A stretch of 64,000 nucleotides of DNA from Prevotellaceae bacterium KH2P17 (GTDB lineage: Bacteria; Bacteroidota; Bacteroidia; Bacteroidales; Bacteroidaceae). How positions within the stretch are numbered: position 1 is the first letter of the stretch; each line of letters starts with the position of its first letter. This document shows positions 40,003-49,409 of the stretch, one piece after another. Location: contig FZRE01000008.1 in NCBI GenBank assembly GCA_900199655.1, positions 85,239 through 149,238 on the forward strand. Reading direction: 5' to 3'. The notes under the pieces are model-generated. The model did not search any database. It was given only the letters and a program-made list of their open reading frames with translations, and was not told the origin of the DNA. Position numbers and translations under genes: made by a program.

Positions 40003-42471
40003 CTAATCGTGGGCCCGCGTAAGCAGCGGATGGGCCGCCTGCTTAATCTTGTTCATCAGGGCGGGGGGATAGTTCTTGCTGATGTCGATAAACGTTTGCA
40101 CCCTGCGCTTGGCGTCCTGACTGCGGTGAGCCGAGAGAAGGGCATCGAGCCAGTTGGTTGGAAAGAAGATGTCGCCCGTGCGCTGTATCTCCAGCAGCTC
40201 GTTGAGGCCGTATAACAGCATGTCGTTGTTCATGGGTTCGCGCTCCCGACAGCTCAACAGCGCCAGCATCTCCGTAGCCCACGGCTCCACGCTGCGGTTC
40301 TCCGGCTCCAACAGCGACCTGAAGAGCTGCTTCTGCACGGCCCAGTCGGGGTTGCAGGCACGCGCCACTAAGTCGAACTCCCGCAGCTGGTCGGCATCGT
40401 GCAGGCGGCCGCGCTGGGTGCTGACAATCTGCTGCCACTGCTCCGGCAGTACGATGGCCAGGTGCCAGGCCATGCGGGTGTAGTCGCGCTCGTTGAGCAG
40501 CGGGTCGCTCTGTTGCTGCCAGAGCTTGTACAGGTCGGCCACAACGGTGGGCGAGGTGGCCGTCTGCGAGAGGCTGCGCATCATCTGCTGGCGCACCGAG
40601 GACAGCGGATGCTGCACGGCGTCGTTATAGAGAAAGTACTCAAAAAACTCGTGGTCGTGCTTCCCCAGGTCAGCACTCACGGAGTTGATGTAGCTGCACA
40701 GCGTCGATGCCATGAGCGGGTTGCTCTCGTTCATGAGGTAGGTGTTCATCTTGTTCAGGAACTCGCCCGCCTTGATTTGCCGCAGCTGGTAGTTCTCGTA
40801 GTAGGTCATCACGGCGGCGTAACGGTTCAGTTCGGCCGGCATGAGCTGCCAGGAGAGCTCCTCTACGGCGGCACTGTTCTCGCCGTTTACGAACCTTCCG
40901 TAGCCGCTACCGTCGTAGTTGGGTATCACGGCGTAGGGCTTTCGGGCCAGCGGAATGCGCACTTCGGCCTGCTGCATGTTCACATCAACCACCTCTATGG
41001 GTTCTGCCTCGCCGTAGAAGAGCCCCACTTTGAAGCGCTGCTGCCACAGCAGGCCGCGCTTGTAGGGGTCCTGCTGGCGCACCACCAGCTGGTTGTTTTC
41101 CACCTCGGTGGTAATGGTGGGCAGGCCTTTCTGCTTTACCCAGGCCTCCGAAAATCCCGTTACGTCGGCCTGCGGGGCTTCTTCGAGGAGCGTGCGGATG
41201 AGGTCGTCCCACGTTGCATTCTTGAACGCATATTTCAGCAGGTATCGTTGCAGGCCTTTCTGCAGTGCCTCCTCGCCCATGAGCTGCTCGAGCTTGCGCA
41301 TCATGATGGGCGCCTTGTGGTAAATGATGTTGCCGTACAGCAGCCCCGCATCCTTGAGGTTGACCAGCGACTGCTGGATGGCGTGGGTGCCGTCGGTACG
41401 GTCGGTGGAGAGTGCAGGCACGTAGTGGGCCTTGAGGAAGTTCAGGTCGTGGTCTATGCCGGGGAACTGCAGGCGCACAATCTTTGACGCCATGAAGTTG
41501 GCAAACACCTCTTTGGTCCACACGTCGTTGAACCATTTCATCGTTACCAGGTCTCCGAACCACATGTGAGCGGTCTCATGAGCAATGAGTTCCATGCGCT
41601 TCAGCTCCTCGTCGGGGGTGGGGTTGTTGCCCAGGAAGATGGTTTTGTCGAGGAACTGGATGGCTCCCGGGTGCTCCATTCCGCCGAACTGATAGCCCGG
41701 AAGCACCACGAAGCCGTAGCTGCTGAAGGGGTAACGTATGTTTGTATAGTGCTCCATCCAGTCGAGGGAGAGTGCAGCGGCATCGAAAATCTTATCCAGC
41801 TGCGCCACTTTCTGCGGGTCGCTCTCGCGGTAGAGGGCACGTAGCGTGCGGCCGCCGCGCGTTGCCGTGGCCTCGTGGAACCTGCCCGCAACAAACGAGA
41901 ACAGGTAGGTGGGCAGCGGACGGCTTAGGTCGGAGCTCATGGTCTGCCACCCCTCGGGCACCGTGAGGTGCAACTTGAAGGTGGCCTTGATGTCGGGCTG
42001 GTCGAAACAGGGGAACACGCTGCGGGCCAGAGCGGGCACAAAGAGGGTGTAGAGATAGTCGTCGCTGCGGTTCAGAGCCTTGTCGGCAGGCAGAAACTCC
42101 AGCCTCACCACGTTGCCGCCCTGCACGAGCAGTCGCCTGGGCAGGATGATGTGGCCCTGCTCCCACTTCACACTGTGCAGCTTGTCGTTGATGTAGCACT
42201 CGGCCGGAAAGGCGTAGCCGCTGAAGTCGAGCTGCAGGTCGGCATCGCCGTCGTACTTGAACAGTATCTCTGCTGTTCCCTGCAGCTTCTGCTCCCGGCG
42301 CTCGGGAATGGTGAAACTCAGGTTGTAGATAACGTCGTCAACATGCAGGCTGCGGTATTCGGCCAGTGCCTGAGAGACGCCTTCCTCCACTGCCGGGCCG
42401 TCGGCAGCAGCCATCGGCAGGCTGCAAGAGAGCAGTGCAAGCAATAAATATGTAACAGATTTCCTCATCAT
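40003..42471 (-). CDS. Secreted M1-family zinc aminopeptidase
   Basis: An 822-residue metalloaminopeptidase. The signal peptide is about residues 2-23 (LLALLSCSLPMAAA). The substrate-binding GAMEN motif appears as GGMEHPGA. The zinc site HETAH is at 298-302 with the third ligand E exactly 18 residues further (321, in WTKEVFANF), fitting HEXXH-X18-E. The C-terminal half is helical, as in M1 enzymes. It would remove N-terminal amino acids from peptides in the periplasm or outside. It begins 37 nt after the EamA gene on the same strand, so both are probably one transcript. Confidence 0.9.
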   Translation of the reverse strand: MMRKSVTYLLLALLSCSLPMAAADGPAVEEGVSQALAEYRSLHVDDVIYNLSFTIPERREQKLQGTAEILFKYDGDADLQLDFSGYAFPAECYINDKLHSVKWEQGHIILPRRLLVQGGNVVRLEFLPADKALNRSDDYLYTLFVPALARSVFPCFDQPDIKATFKLHLTVPEGWQTMSSDLSRPLPTYLFSFVAGRFHEATATRGGRTLRALYRESDPQKVAQLDKIFDAAALSLDWMEHYTNIRYPFSSYGFVVLPGYQFGGMEHPGAIQFLDKTIFLGNNPTPDEELKRMELIAHETAHMWFGDLVTMKWFNDVWTKEVFANFMASKIVRLQFPGIDHDLNFLKAHYVPALSTDRTDGTHAIQQSLVNLKDAGLLYGNIIYHKAPIMMRKLEQLMGEEALQKGLQRYLLKYAFKNATWDDLIRTLLEEAPQADVTGFSEAWVKQKGLPTITTEVENNQLVVRQQDPYKRGLLWQQRFKVGLFYGEAEPIEVVDVNMQQAEVRIPLARKPYAVIPNYDGSGYGRFVNGENSAAVEELSWQLMPAELNRYAAVMTYYENYQLRQIKAGEFLNKMNTYLMNESNPLMASTLCSYINSVSADLGKHDHEFFEYFLYNDAVQHPLSSVRQQMMRSLSQTATSPTVVADLYKLWQQQSDPLLNERDYTRMAWHLAIVLPEQWQQIVSTQRGRLHDADQLREFDLVARACNPDWAVQKQLFRSLLEPENRSVEPWATEMLALLSCREREPMNNDMLLYGLNELLEIQRTGDIFFPTNWLDALLSAHRSQDAKRRVQTFIDISKNYPPALMNKIKQAAHPLLTRAHD

Positions 42472-42508
42472 CTTTTTCTCCTTTTCTTATTGGTTTTGTG
42501 GGGTGTCC

Positions 42509-43399
42509 TCATTGGTTTTGCCGGGTAACAATCCAGGCGCTCAGCAGCACCAGCACCAGCGCTACGGGTTTGTCCCATGTGAGCACGTCCTGGCCGAGGG
42601 CGAAGGCCACGAACGAGGCCACCACAGGCTGCAGGTTGGTGTATATACTCACCGTTGTGGCTTTGAGATAGCGCATGGCGTAGGGGATGGCAAAGTAGCC
42701 CGCAACGGTTGCGAAGATAACGATGAAGGCCATCTCCAGCACGCCGCTCCACTCCCAGGCAGCCGAGTAGAGCTTCTGCTGCCCGAATTCTATCGAGGCA
42801 AAGGGCAGCACGGCCACGGTTGACACAAGGAAAACCCACTTCATCTGCGTAACGGCAGTGTACTTCTGGCTCACCTTTCGCGTAATGATAAGGTAGATGG
42901 CCCACGTCAGCAGACTCAATACGGCGAGCGTGATGCCCAGCAGGTCGTCCTTTCCCGAGCCCCCCTGCCAGCCCTTGAAGACCATGAGCAGCGCGCCTGC
43001 TATGCCCACCGCAACGCCCAGGAACTTGCTGGACGTAATCTTCTCGCTGATGAACAGCGCCGCCATGAGCATGGTAGCAACGGGCGTGAGCGTGGCTATG
43101 AGCGAGAAGTAAACGGGCGTTGTGTACGTCAGGGCCCATGCAGTAAGGGTCTGCGAGATGACAAATCCCAGCAGTCCTCCTGCCATGATGACCATCAGGT
43201 CGCGCCTTTCAACCTTCTCTTTGGGCAGGAACAGGGAGACGGCCCAGAAGATGAGGGCGGCTCCCAGGCAGCGGGTGAACATGTAGCCCATCGGCGTTAC
43301 CCACTCGTCGAGCAGCAGTTTGGTTACCGGAACTCCCAGTCCGAAGATGATGTTTGCGCCAAACACGGCGGCATGTCCTTTGATTCGCTGATTCTCCAT
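42509..43399 (-). CDS. EamA/DMT-family transporter
   Basis: A 296-residue ten-helix inner-membrane permease. The first repeat opens HAAVFGANIIFGLGVPVTKLLL and includes LTAWALTYTTPVYFSLIATLTPVATML. The second has a matching FAIPYAMRYLKATTVSIYTNLQPVVASF, the typical EamA pattern. The ATG at 43399 is used because it follows a -7 box at the right distance and precedes the first helix; an extension to 43501 would cross that promoter. Substrate unknown. Confidence 0.87.
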   Translation of the reverse strand: MENQRIKGHAAVFGANIIFGLGVPVTKLLLDEWVTPMGYMFTRCLGAALIFWAVSLFLPKEKVERRDLMVIMAGGLLGFVISQTLTAWALTYTTPVYFSLIATLTPVATMLMAALFISEKITSSKFLGVAVGIAGALLMVFKGWQGGSGKDDLLGITLAVLSLLTWAIYLIITRKVSQKYTAVTQMKWVFLVSTVAVLPFASIEFGQQKLYSAAWEWSGVLEMAFIVIFATVAGYFAIPYAMRYLKATTVSIYTNLQPVVASFVAFALGQDVLTWDKPVALVLVLLSAWIVTRQNQ

Positions 43400-43418
43400 T
43401 TGCTTAAAAAATATGCTG

Positions 43419-43426
43419 CAAAGATA
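43419..43426 (-). promoter_or_regulatory. -7 box of the EamA-M1 peptidase operon
   Basis: On the minus strand TATCTTTG, 20 nt upstream of the ATG at 43399. Confidence 0.65.
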
Positions 43427-43509
43427 GTAAAAAAGAATGATTTGGTGCGTTTTGTGGTTAAAATAAGCTAAAGTGATTAAGCTGAGGGCCGTTTTGAGCA
43501 TCTTATTAG

Positions 43510-43517
43510 TAAATTTG
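43510..43517 (+). promoter_or_regulatory. -7 box of the OmpA-like lipoprotein gene
   Basis: TAAATTTG matches TAnnTTTG, 28 nt upstream of the ATG at 43546. Confidence 0.6.
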
Positions 43518-43545
43518 CAAACGTGAGTATTAACTTAAACACCTT

Positions 43546-44412
43546 ATGAATATGACACGAAACAAAGTTTTGGTGCTGTCGATGATGGCCGGCGTATTGC
43601 TTTTCACGGGCTGTGCAAGCAAGAAAGATCTGGCCAATTGCCAGTCAGAAAACCGCCAGCTGACGGCCGATTACCAGGATGCCAAGGAGCAGCTGGCAGC
43701 CAGCCAGGCACGCGTAACGAGCCTGGAGGACCAGCTCGCCCAGCAGAAAAAGGACTATGCAGCCCTGCAAGGCTCACTCGACAGGAGCCTGGCCAATACC
43801 AACTCCAACAATATCAACATCTCCAAGCTGGTTGACCAGATAAATGAGAGCAACCAGTACATCCGCCATTTGGTGGAAGTTAAGAGCAAGTCGGACTCTC
43901 TGAACATGGTTCTGACCAACAACCTGACCCGCTCCTTGAGCAAGGAAGAACTGAAGGAAGTTGACGTGCAGGTGCTGAAAGGCGTGGTGTACATCAGCCT
44001 GGCCGACAACATGCTGTACAAGAGCGGCTCTTATGAGATAAATGACCGCGCCGAGGAGACCCTGAGCAAGATTGCCAAAATCATCATGGACTACAAAGAC
44101 TACGATGTTCTTATCGAGGGAAACACCGACAACGTGCCCATTAACACGGCCTCGCCGTCGATGCGCAACATCCGGAACAACTGGGACTTGTCATGTCTGC
44201 GGGCCTCGTCGGTGGTCCAGTACCTGCAGGATCACTTCGGTGTAGCGCCCAAGCGCCTTACAGCAGGAGGCCGTGGCGAGTACAACCCGCTGGCCGCCAA
44301 CGACACCGAGCTGGGCAAACAGCGTAATCGCCGCACGCAGATTATCATCACGCCTAAGCTCGATCAGTTCATGGACCTCATCGACAAGGCGCCGGAAGAG
44401 AGCCAGCAGTAG
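43546..44412 (+). CDS. OmpA-family lipoprotein with coiled-coil linker
   Basis: A 288-residue envelope lipoprotein. The lipobox is LFTGC (C23). Residues about 28-125 form a heptad-rich coiled coil starting NCQSENRQLTADYQDAKEQL. The C-terminal OmpA/MotB peptidoglycan-binding domain (about 150-275) carries IEGNTDNVPI, NWDLSCLRASSVVQYL and NRRTQIIITP. It would tether the outer membrane to peptidoglycan. It has its own promoter and a strong terminator, so it is monocistronic. Confidence 0.9.
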   Translation: MNMTRNKVLVLSMMAGVLLFTGCASKKDLANCQSENRQLTADYQDAKEQLAASQARVTSLEDQLAQQKKDYAALQGSLDRSLANTNSNNINISKLVDQINESNQYIRHLVEVKSKSDSLNMVLTNNLTRSLSKEELKEVDVQVLKGVVYISLADNMLYKSGSYEINDRAEETLSKIAKIIMDYKDYDVLIEGNTDNVPINTASPSMRNIRNNWDLSCLRASSVVQYLQDHFGVAPKRLTAGGRGEYNPLAANDTELGKQRNRRTQIIITPKLDQFMDLIDKAPEESQQ

Positions 44413-44450
44413 GCAGGCAGCGCAGCCGCATGGCTGTGGCAACGATATAG

Positions 44451-44486
44451 CAAAAGGGGAATTCTGAGCTCAGAGTTCCCCTTTTG
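44451..44486 (+). terminator. Terminator after the OmpA-like gene
   Basis: CAAAAGGGGAA pairs with TTCCCCTTTTG around an inner TCTGAGCTCAGA palindrome, giving one long hairpin with A and T tracts suitable for termination in both directions. Confidence 0.85.
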
Positions 44487-44574
44487 TCGTATCATATAGT
44501 AAGGTGTAGCCTTCCGGTGGTTATGTCCGCCACGGCTGCCGGCATCCGGCGGCACAGCTGAAGCACAGCTCCGG

Positions 44575-45204
44575 TTACCTGAGCGAGAACAGGAAGTCCT
44601 CGCCGTCGTACTCCCACGCCACGATGTCGTAGCGGATGAGGCGGGCCAAAATCTTGATAACGATGAAGCGTTTGATATGTGCAATCTTTGAGATTACCTG
44701 CAGCGGCTGGTGCGGATTGAGCCTCATCATCTCCATCAGGTTCGATTCGGTGTCGGTGTAGGGCATCATGTTCTCCTGCCGTTGTTCCTGTTTCCACATT
44801 TCGATGAGCACGGGAGAGGCCACGATGTTCTCATCCCGCACGCGCACATAGGCCGTGCTCTCGCCTTGCTCGTCGAGAGCGCAAACGGGTTTGGCCGTTG
44901 CCGGCGGGATGGTGGCTATCACCACGGTGCGGCCGTCGGCATGGCAGGTCTTGAAGTTGATGTCGGCCTCGGGCCTGCAATACTTGTAGGCGGCCTTGTG
45001 CATCATGTAGATTTCCTCCTCGGAGCGTACGCCCGCTATCTCTCCGTCGTCTCTCACGCCTATCAGCAAGCGTCCGCCGCCGGTATTGGCAAATGCCGAT
45101 ACCGACCTGGCCAGCTTCGGCGCGTCCTCCACCTTGTACTTGAAGTCCTGCTGGCTGTGCTCGCCCTGGCTGATGAGTTCCTGTAAGTAAGCCTTGTCGT
45201 CCAT
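44575..45204 (-). CDS. AlbA_2 (Schlafen-type) domain protein
   Basis: A 209-residue protein. Residues about 10-130 form the AlbA_2 domain often labelled a divergent ATP-binding or Schlafen-like domain: QQDFKYKVEDAPKLARSVSAFANTGGGRLLIGVRDDG, then AYVRVRDENIVASP. The C-terminal 70 residues resemble a small winged-helix (MEMMRLNPHQPLQVISKIAHI...VIKILARLIRYDIVAWEYDG). Such proteins are nucleic-acid-associated regulators of mostly unknown role. It follows the YitT gene by 20 nt on the same strand and is probably co-transcribed with it. Confidence 0.75.
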   Translation of the reverse strand: MDDKAYLQELISQGEHSQQDFKYKVEDAPKLARSVSAFANTGGGRLLIGVRDDGEIAGVRSEEEIYMMHKAAYKYCRPEADINFKTCHADGRTVVIATIPPATAKPVCALDEQGESTAYVRVRDENIVASPVLIEMWKQEQRQENMMPYTDTESNLMEMMRLNPHQPLQVISKIAHIKRFIVIKILARLIRYDIVAWEYDGEDFLFSLR

Positions 45205-45224
45205 GCGTCCGTGCCTTCAGGCGG

Positions 45225-46133
45225 TTAGTTCTGGTAGCGTTTGGTACGCACCTTGAACTTGTCGAACCCCTCTCCGTACACGCCTATCACGGCGCTCTGG
45301 CTCACGAAGGCGTGCGGGTCGATGTCGTTGATGAGCTGGAATATCTTCTGGCTCTCGCTCTTCTTGGCCAGCACGAAGAGCATCTTTACCTCCTTGCCAC
45401 TGAAGAATCCCTGCGCGTTGACCACCGTCACGCCGCGGTGTGGGTCCATGTTGATGCGGTGGCCAATCTCCTCGTACTTCTCGGAGATGATGAAGAACTG
45501 CACCGAACGGCGCATGGCCATCACCACCTGGTCTATACAGAAGCTGGAAACCCACAGCACCACGTAGCCGTAAATTACCTGTTCCCAGTTGTGGAACACC
45601 AGATAGCTGGAGGTGATGATGATGATGTCGATGAACATGATGACCCTTCCAAGCGATATGTTGCGGTACTTGTTCACGATGGCGGCCACGATGTCCGTGC
45701 CGCCTGTGGAGCCGTTGAAGGCCAGCCCCAGCCCGATGCCGCTGCCGGTGAATATCGCTCCGATGATGCTTGCCATGAAGGGCTGGTCATGCAGCAGCCT
45801 GAGACCGCTGGCCCAGGTCTGCCCGAACTGCAGGATAAGGGTGAGTAAGGCCACGGCGTAGATGGTTTTTACGCAGAACTTCCAGCCCAGTATCTTCAGT
45901 GCAATGAGCAGGAGAATGGCGTTGATGCCAAAGTAAGTGGCCTGGACGGGAAAGCCCGTGCCCCAGAAAACCACCGAGGCAATGCCCGGCACGCCACCTG
46001 TGGTAATGTTGTTGGGCAGCAGGAAGATGGTCCACCCTATGCCGTAAGACATCATGGCAACGGCTATCATCGCGTAGTCGCGCACCTCCTTGGAGAGTGC
46101 CTTATTGGAAAAGGCGAGTGTTTTTTGCATCAT
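45225..46133 (-). CDS. YitT-family membrane protein (DUF161 plus DUF2179)
   Basis: A 302-residue protein with about six N-terminal helices. It carries LLPNNITTGGVPGIASVVFW and GSGIGLGLAFNGSTGGTDIVAAI, hallmarks of the YitT membrane domain. A soluble DUF2179 domain at the C-terminus (about 215-295) contains RGVTVVNAQGFFSGKEVKMLFVL. Function is unknown; transport is suspected for the family. A -7 box overlaps the region just upstream of the ATG at 46133, implying a very short leader. Confidence 0.88.
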   Translation of the reverse strand: MMQKTLAFSNKALSKEVRDYAMIAVAMMSYGIGWTIFLLPNNITTGGVPGIASVVFWGTGFPVQATYFGINAILLLIALKILGWKFCVKTIYAVALLTLILQFGQTWASGLRLLHDQPFMASIIGAIFTGSGIGLGLAFNGSTGGTDIVAAIVNKYRNISLGRVIMFIDIIIITSSYLVFHNWEQVIYGYVVLWVSSFCIDQVVMAMRRSVQFFIISEKYEEIGHRINMDPHRGVTVVNAQGFFSGKEVKMLFVLAKKSESQKIFQLINDIDPHAFVSQSAVIGVYGEGFDKFKVRTKRYQN

Positions 46134-46149
46134 GTTAGTTTTGGTGATG

Positions 46150-46157
46150 CAAAGATA
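46150..46157 (-). promoter_or_regulatory. -7 box of the YitT-AlbA operon
   Basis: On the minus strand TATCTTTG, only 16 nt from the ATG at 46133. Confidence 0.6.
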
Positions 46158-46259
46158 GTGTTTTTTAGGTTAATAGTTCAGTTCTCGCTCTAAAATATCA
46201 GTCCTCCTGCCTGTTTTTTTCTTCTCTCCCGTCCGGGCTCTTCGCGCCTGGTAAAGAAG

Positions 46260-47410
46260 AACAGCAGGAAACCAGCAACCACGTAGCAACCGGAAAACTA
46301 CTCTGTTACTCTGTCTTTAATAATCAGCAACTAATTAGCAAGAGAGTTTCAGCAGTGGTTCCTCCCCTTAGAAAGGGGAGGTTAGGAGGGGATGATTTTG
46401 CAAGCTGCGGGGAGCTAATTCACAATTCATCATTTACAATTCACAGGTTACGAGGGTAGAGGTAGGCTCCCCGGTCATCCCCTCCTCCGCCTCCCCTTTC
46501 CAAGGGGAGGATACCAGTTTGTCTTCTTCTGAACCGTTGCCTGCTCGCTCCCGCTATGCAGCAAACCCACAGCAGCAGGAAAAACTACTCTGTTACTCTG
46601 TCTTAAAAACCAGCAGCAAAACAGCAGGAAACCTGCAGCAGCGGTTCCTCCCCTTAGAAAGGGGAGGTTAGGAGGGGATGATTTTGCAAGCTGCGGGGAG
46701 CTAATTCACAATTCATCATTCACAATTCACAGGTTACGAGGGTAGAGGTAGGCTCCCCGGTCATCCCCTTCTCCGCCTCCCCTTTCCAAGGGGAGGATGC
46801 CAGTTTGTCTTCTTGCGAACTGTTGCCTGCTCGCTCCCGCTATGCAGCAAACCTTCAGCAGCAGGAAAAACTACTCTGTTACTCTGTCTTAAAAACCAGC
46901 AGCAAAATAGCAGGAAACAACAAGCAGCTGAAAAAACACTCTGTTACTCTGTCTTTAAAAATAACGAGCAAACCTGTAGCAAGCCAGCTATTGAATTTCA
47001 ACAACTTACGAGCAAGAAAACAAGAGGTGCCATTCAAGGCCCTTGAACATATCCTTCAAGCCCCTTAAAGGTATCGTTCAGGGGGCTTGAAGCATATCTC
47101 CAAGCCGGGTGGTGCTTTCTGGAGACAGGGTAACAGGGTGTTTTTTATTGTTTTGCAGAATTTAACTTGCCGGTCTGCTTACTGCAACTTGCTGCGTAAA
47201 TCATCCCCTCCTAACCTCCCCTTTCTAAGGGGAGGAGACTCTGGCGCCCACACCCTGCTGGGTGGCTGCTTATTTTTTAAGACAGAGTAACGGAGTGTTT
47301 ATTCTACTGCAACTTACTTGCCGGTGAGTGGAACTGTGGAAGCAGCGATTTAGGAACAAATCAAACTGGTATCCTCCCCTTGGAAAGGGGAGGCGGAGGA
47401 GGGGATGATT
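46260..47410. repeat. Composite repeat cluster II (between YitT and HAD genes)
   Basis: The 1.36-kb gap contains six 21-bp GC-rich family C hairpins (starting 46361, 46490, 46647, 46776, 47215, 47373). It also holds family D units (ACTCTGTCTT at 46308, 46595, 46881, 46946; inverted units near 47113 and 47279), two GAATTGTGAAT-type strings and family E copy 4. A block from about 46350 to 46920 is a tandem duplication with a period of 286 bp. One short open frame (46805-47068) only translates repeats. Confidence 0.85.
47033..47098 (+). repeat. Triple 22-bp inverted-repeat element, family E, copy 4
   Basis: Units start at 47033, 47055 and 47077: TTCAAGGCCCTTGAACATAT, TTCAAGCCCCTTAAAGGTAT and TTCAGGGGGCTTGAAGCATA (first 20 bases of each). 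The upstream flank is CTTACGAGCAAGAAAA. Confidence 0.88.
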
Positions 47411-47494
47411 ACGTGGCAGTTCATTACCAAAAGCCGCACCCTTTACCCCTACCCAATCCCTGTTTACTGCAAACTCTCGGCCACAAAACGGCCG

Positions 47495-48283
47495 TTACTC
47501 GCCGATGATGCCGTAGTGCAGCAGGGCGTTGCGTATGCCGTCGTGGTCTACACTCGTTGTAACAAAGTCGGCACTGCGCTGCGTCTGTTCGTCGGCATTG
47601 CCCATAGCCACGCCTACACCGGCCGCGCGGATGATGCTGATGTCGTTGCCCCCGTCGCCGAAAGCCATCGTGCGGGCCAGGTCTATGTGCTCATGGGCTG
47701 CCACGGCGAGCAGTCCCTGCCCCTTGTCAGCATCGCGATGGGTGATGTCGGTGAATGCTTCGGTCCACCGTCCGCTGGTACACAGCGGCAGCTCTGCCAT
47801 GAGTCCGGCCTCCTGTGCGGGGTTCAGAAAAGGCGTAACCTGCAGCACCGGCTCCGCCATCACTTGCTCCAGAGGGGCGAAACGGAAGTCTTCCAGCCCC
47901 AGTCCCTTGCGGAACACCTCGTCTATAGCGGGCTCGTTGCGGTACACGGCAATGTTGCGCGTGCCCACGACCACGGCCGGCCGGCGGTGTGTATCGCACG
48001 AGCGGAGAATGCGCTCCACGTCGGCCGTCGCCATTTCGTGGCAGCTCACGGTCTCGGAACCAACAAAGCAGTAGGCGCCGTTGCTGGTTATGTAGCCGTC
48101 GACGAGGTGTTCTATCTGCCCGATGTTGGTGATGAAGGGCACCGGGCGGCCGGTGGAGATGTAGATACGGGTGCCGGCGGCCTTGGCGAGGGTGAGCGCG
48201 CGTACCGTTGACTGCGGTATGCGGTGGGTGCGGAAGCTCACGAGCGTGCCGTCGATATCGAAAAACAATGCCTTGATAGTCAT
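47495..48283 (-). CDS. Cof-type HAD-superfamily phosphatase
   Basis: A 262-residue HAD hydrolase of the Cof (class IIB) type. Motif I is FFDIDGTLVSF, with nucleophile D9 and acid D11. The late motif MAFGDGGNDISIIRAAGVGVAMGNA supplies the metal-binding aspartates, and the Cof cap domain lies between. Such enzymes dephosphorylate sugar phosphates or flavin/pyridoxal phosphates. The ATG at 48283 is used because motif I follows at once; an extension to 48376 would run through the promoter. Confidence 0.9.
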   Translation of the reverse strand: MTIKALFFDIDGTLVSFRTHRIPQSTVRALTLAKAAGTRIYISTGRPVPFITNIGQIEHLVDGYITSNGAYCFVGSETVSCHEMATADVERILRSCDTHRRPAVVVGTRNIAVYRNEPAIDEVFRKGLGLEDFRFAPLEQVMAEPVLQVTPFLNPAQEAGLMAELPLCTSGRWTEAFTDITHRDADKGQGLLAVAAHEHIDLARTMAFGDGGNDISIIRAAGVGVAMGNADEQTQRSADFVTTSVDHDGIRNALLHYGIIGE

Positions 48284-48305
48284 GATGTTGAGTGATTGTA
48301 TGGTG

Positions 48306-48313
48306 CAAAGGTA
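48306..48313 (-). promoter_or_regulatory. -7 box of the HAD phosphatase gene
   Basis: On the minus strand TACCTTTG, 23 nt upstream of the ATG at 48283. Confidence 0.6.
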
Positions 48314-48355
48314 CGAAAAAAATGCCGAAATATAGGAGCGTATCAAAATCTTTCC

Positions 48356-48363
48356 TATCTTTG
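48356..48363 (+). promoter_or_regulatory. -7 box of the SDR gene
   Basis: TATCTTTG, 35 nt upstream of the SDR ATG. It forms a compact divergent pair with the HAD promoter. Confidence 0.65.
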
Positions 48364-48397
48364 CAAAAGTAACCATAACATGTGTAAACCAAGCTAA

Positions 48398-49177
48398 ATG
48401 ACTATGAAAAAGTACTTCGATTTATCGGGACAGGTGGCCTTGGTCACGGGCTGTTCTACCGGCCTGGGCGTGCAGATGGCAAAGGCGCTGGCCAACCAGG
48501 GCTGCAACATCATCCCCGTAGCCCGCAGGGAGGAGTTGATTAACGCGGTGGCCAGACAGCTGGAGGCCGACTATGGCGTGCAGACGCTGCCCGTTCGCTG
48601 CGACATTACCAGTACGGAGGCGGTGAACGAGACGGTGGGCAAGGCTCTCGACCGTTTCGGCCGCATCGACATTCTCATCAACAACGCCGGTACGGGAGCC
48701 GTGGCACCGGCCGAAGACATTACCGACGAGCAGTTCAGTCGCGAACTCGACATCGACCTCTTCGGTTCTTTCCGCGTGGCGCGTGCCGTGGCCAAGCAGG
48801 CCATGATACCCGCCCGCTACGGCCGCATCATCAACATTGCGTCCATGTACGGCCTCGTTGGCAACAAGATGGCACCCTCCGCGCCTTATCATGCCGCCAA
48901 GGGAGGCGTGGTGAACATGACGCGCGCCCTGGCTGCAGAGTGGGGGCACTACGGCATAACGGTGAATGCCATCTGCCCGGGATACTTCTGGACGCCCCTT
49001 ACCAAGGACACGCTGGAGTCTCCGCAGTTCCAAGACTACGCCCACACCACCATCCCCATGGACCGTTATGGTGAGGAGGGCGAGCTCGATACGGCAGCCC
49101 TCTTCCTCTCGTCGCCCCAGAGCGGCTACGTAAACGGCGTGATGCTGCCCGTTGACGGCGGCTATACCTGCGTTTAG
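48398..49177 (+). CDS. Short-chain dehydrogenase/reductase (gluconate 5-dehydrogenase-like)
   Basis: A 259-residue classical SDR. The cofactor loop TGCSTGLG is at 17-24, NNAG at about 95-98, and the catalytic triad is S149, Y164 and K168 (YHAAK). The C-terminal DGGYTCV ending is typical of sugar and gluconate dehydrogenases in Bacteroidales, so a sugar-acid or sugar-alcohol oxidoreductase is likely, but the substrate is not fixed by sequence. An internal ATG at 48404 is an alternative start two codons later. Confidence 0.87.
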   Translation: MTMKKYFDLSGQVALVTGCSTGLGVQMAKALANQGCNIIPVARREELINAVARQLEADYGVQTLPVRCDITSTEAVNETVGKALDRFGRIDILINNAGTGAVAPAEDITDEQFSRELDIDLFGSFRVARAVAKQAMIPARYGRIINIASMYGLVGNKMAPSAPYHAAKGGVVNMTRALAAEWGHYGITVNAICPGYFWTPLTKDTLESPQFQDYAHTTIPMDRYGEEGELDTAALFLSSPQSGYVNGVMLPVDGGYTCV

Positions 49178-49295
49178 CAGGGGGCTGACGGCAGCCCGGC
49201 AGCTTTCTTTCAGCCTGCCCGCTCCATCCCAATCGCCTCCCGGCTCACTGGCTTCGGCCCGGCCGGAAGGCGATTTTCTCTTCCTTGTCCGTTAC

Positions 49296-49312
49296 CTACG
49301 AAAAGCTCGTAA
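49296..49312. promoter_or_regulatory. Candidate distal BlaI operator
   Basis: CTACGAAAAGCTCGTAA, a 17-bp imperfect copy of the inverted repeat at 49366, with arms matching at five of seven positions. The two centres are exactly 70 bp apart. The rest of the 232-bp gap between the SDR and BlaI genes shows nothing recognisable. Confidence 0.55.
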
Positions 49313-49365
49313 ATTGTTAAATGTTAGCCAGTTTTAGTTATTTTAACTTCTCGGATGAGGTATAT

Positions 49366-49387
49366 CTACGAACTTTTCGTAGTTTTG
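49366..49387 (+). promoter_or_regulatory. BlaI-type operator overlapping the -7 box
   Basis: CTACGAACTTTTCGTAG (49366-49382) has perfect 7-bp arms and a 3-nt spacer. The -7 box TAGTTTTG (49380-49387) shares its last three bases, so a bound repressor would block the promoter of the BlaI/M56 operon, the expected autoregulation. Confidence 0.75.
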
Positions 49388-49409
49388 CATCGGACTAAAG
49401 ACAAAGTAT

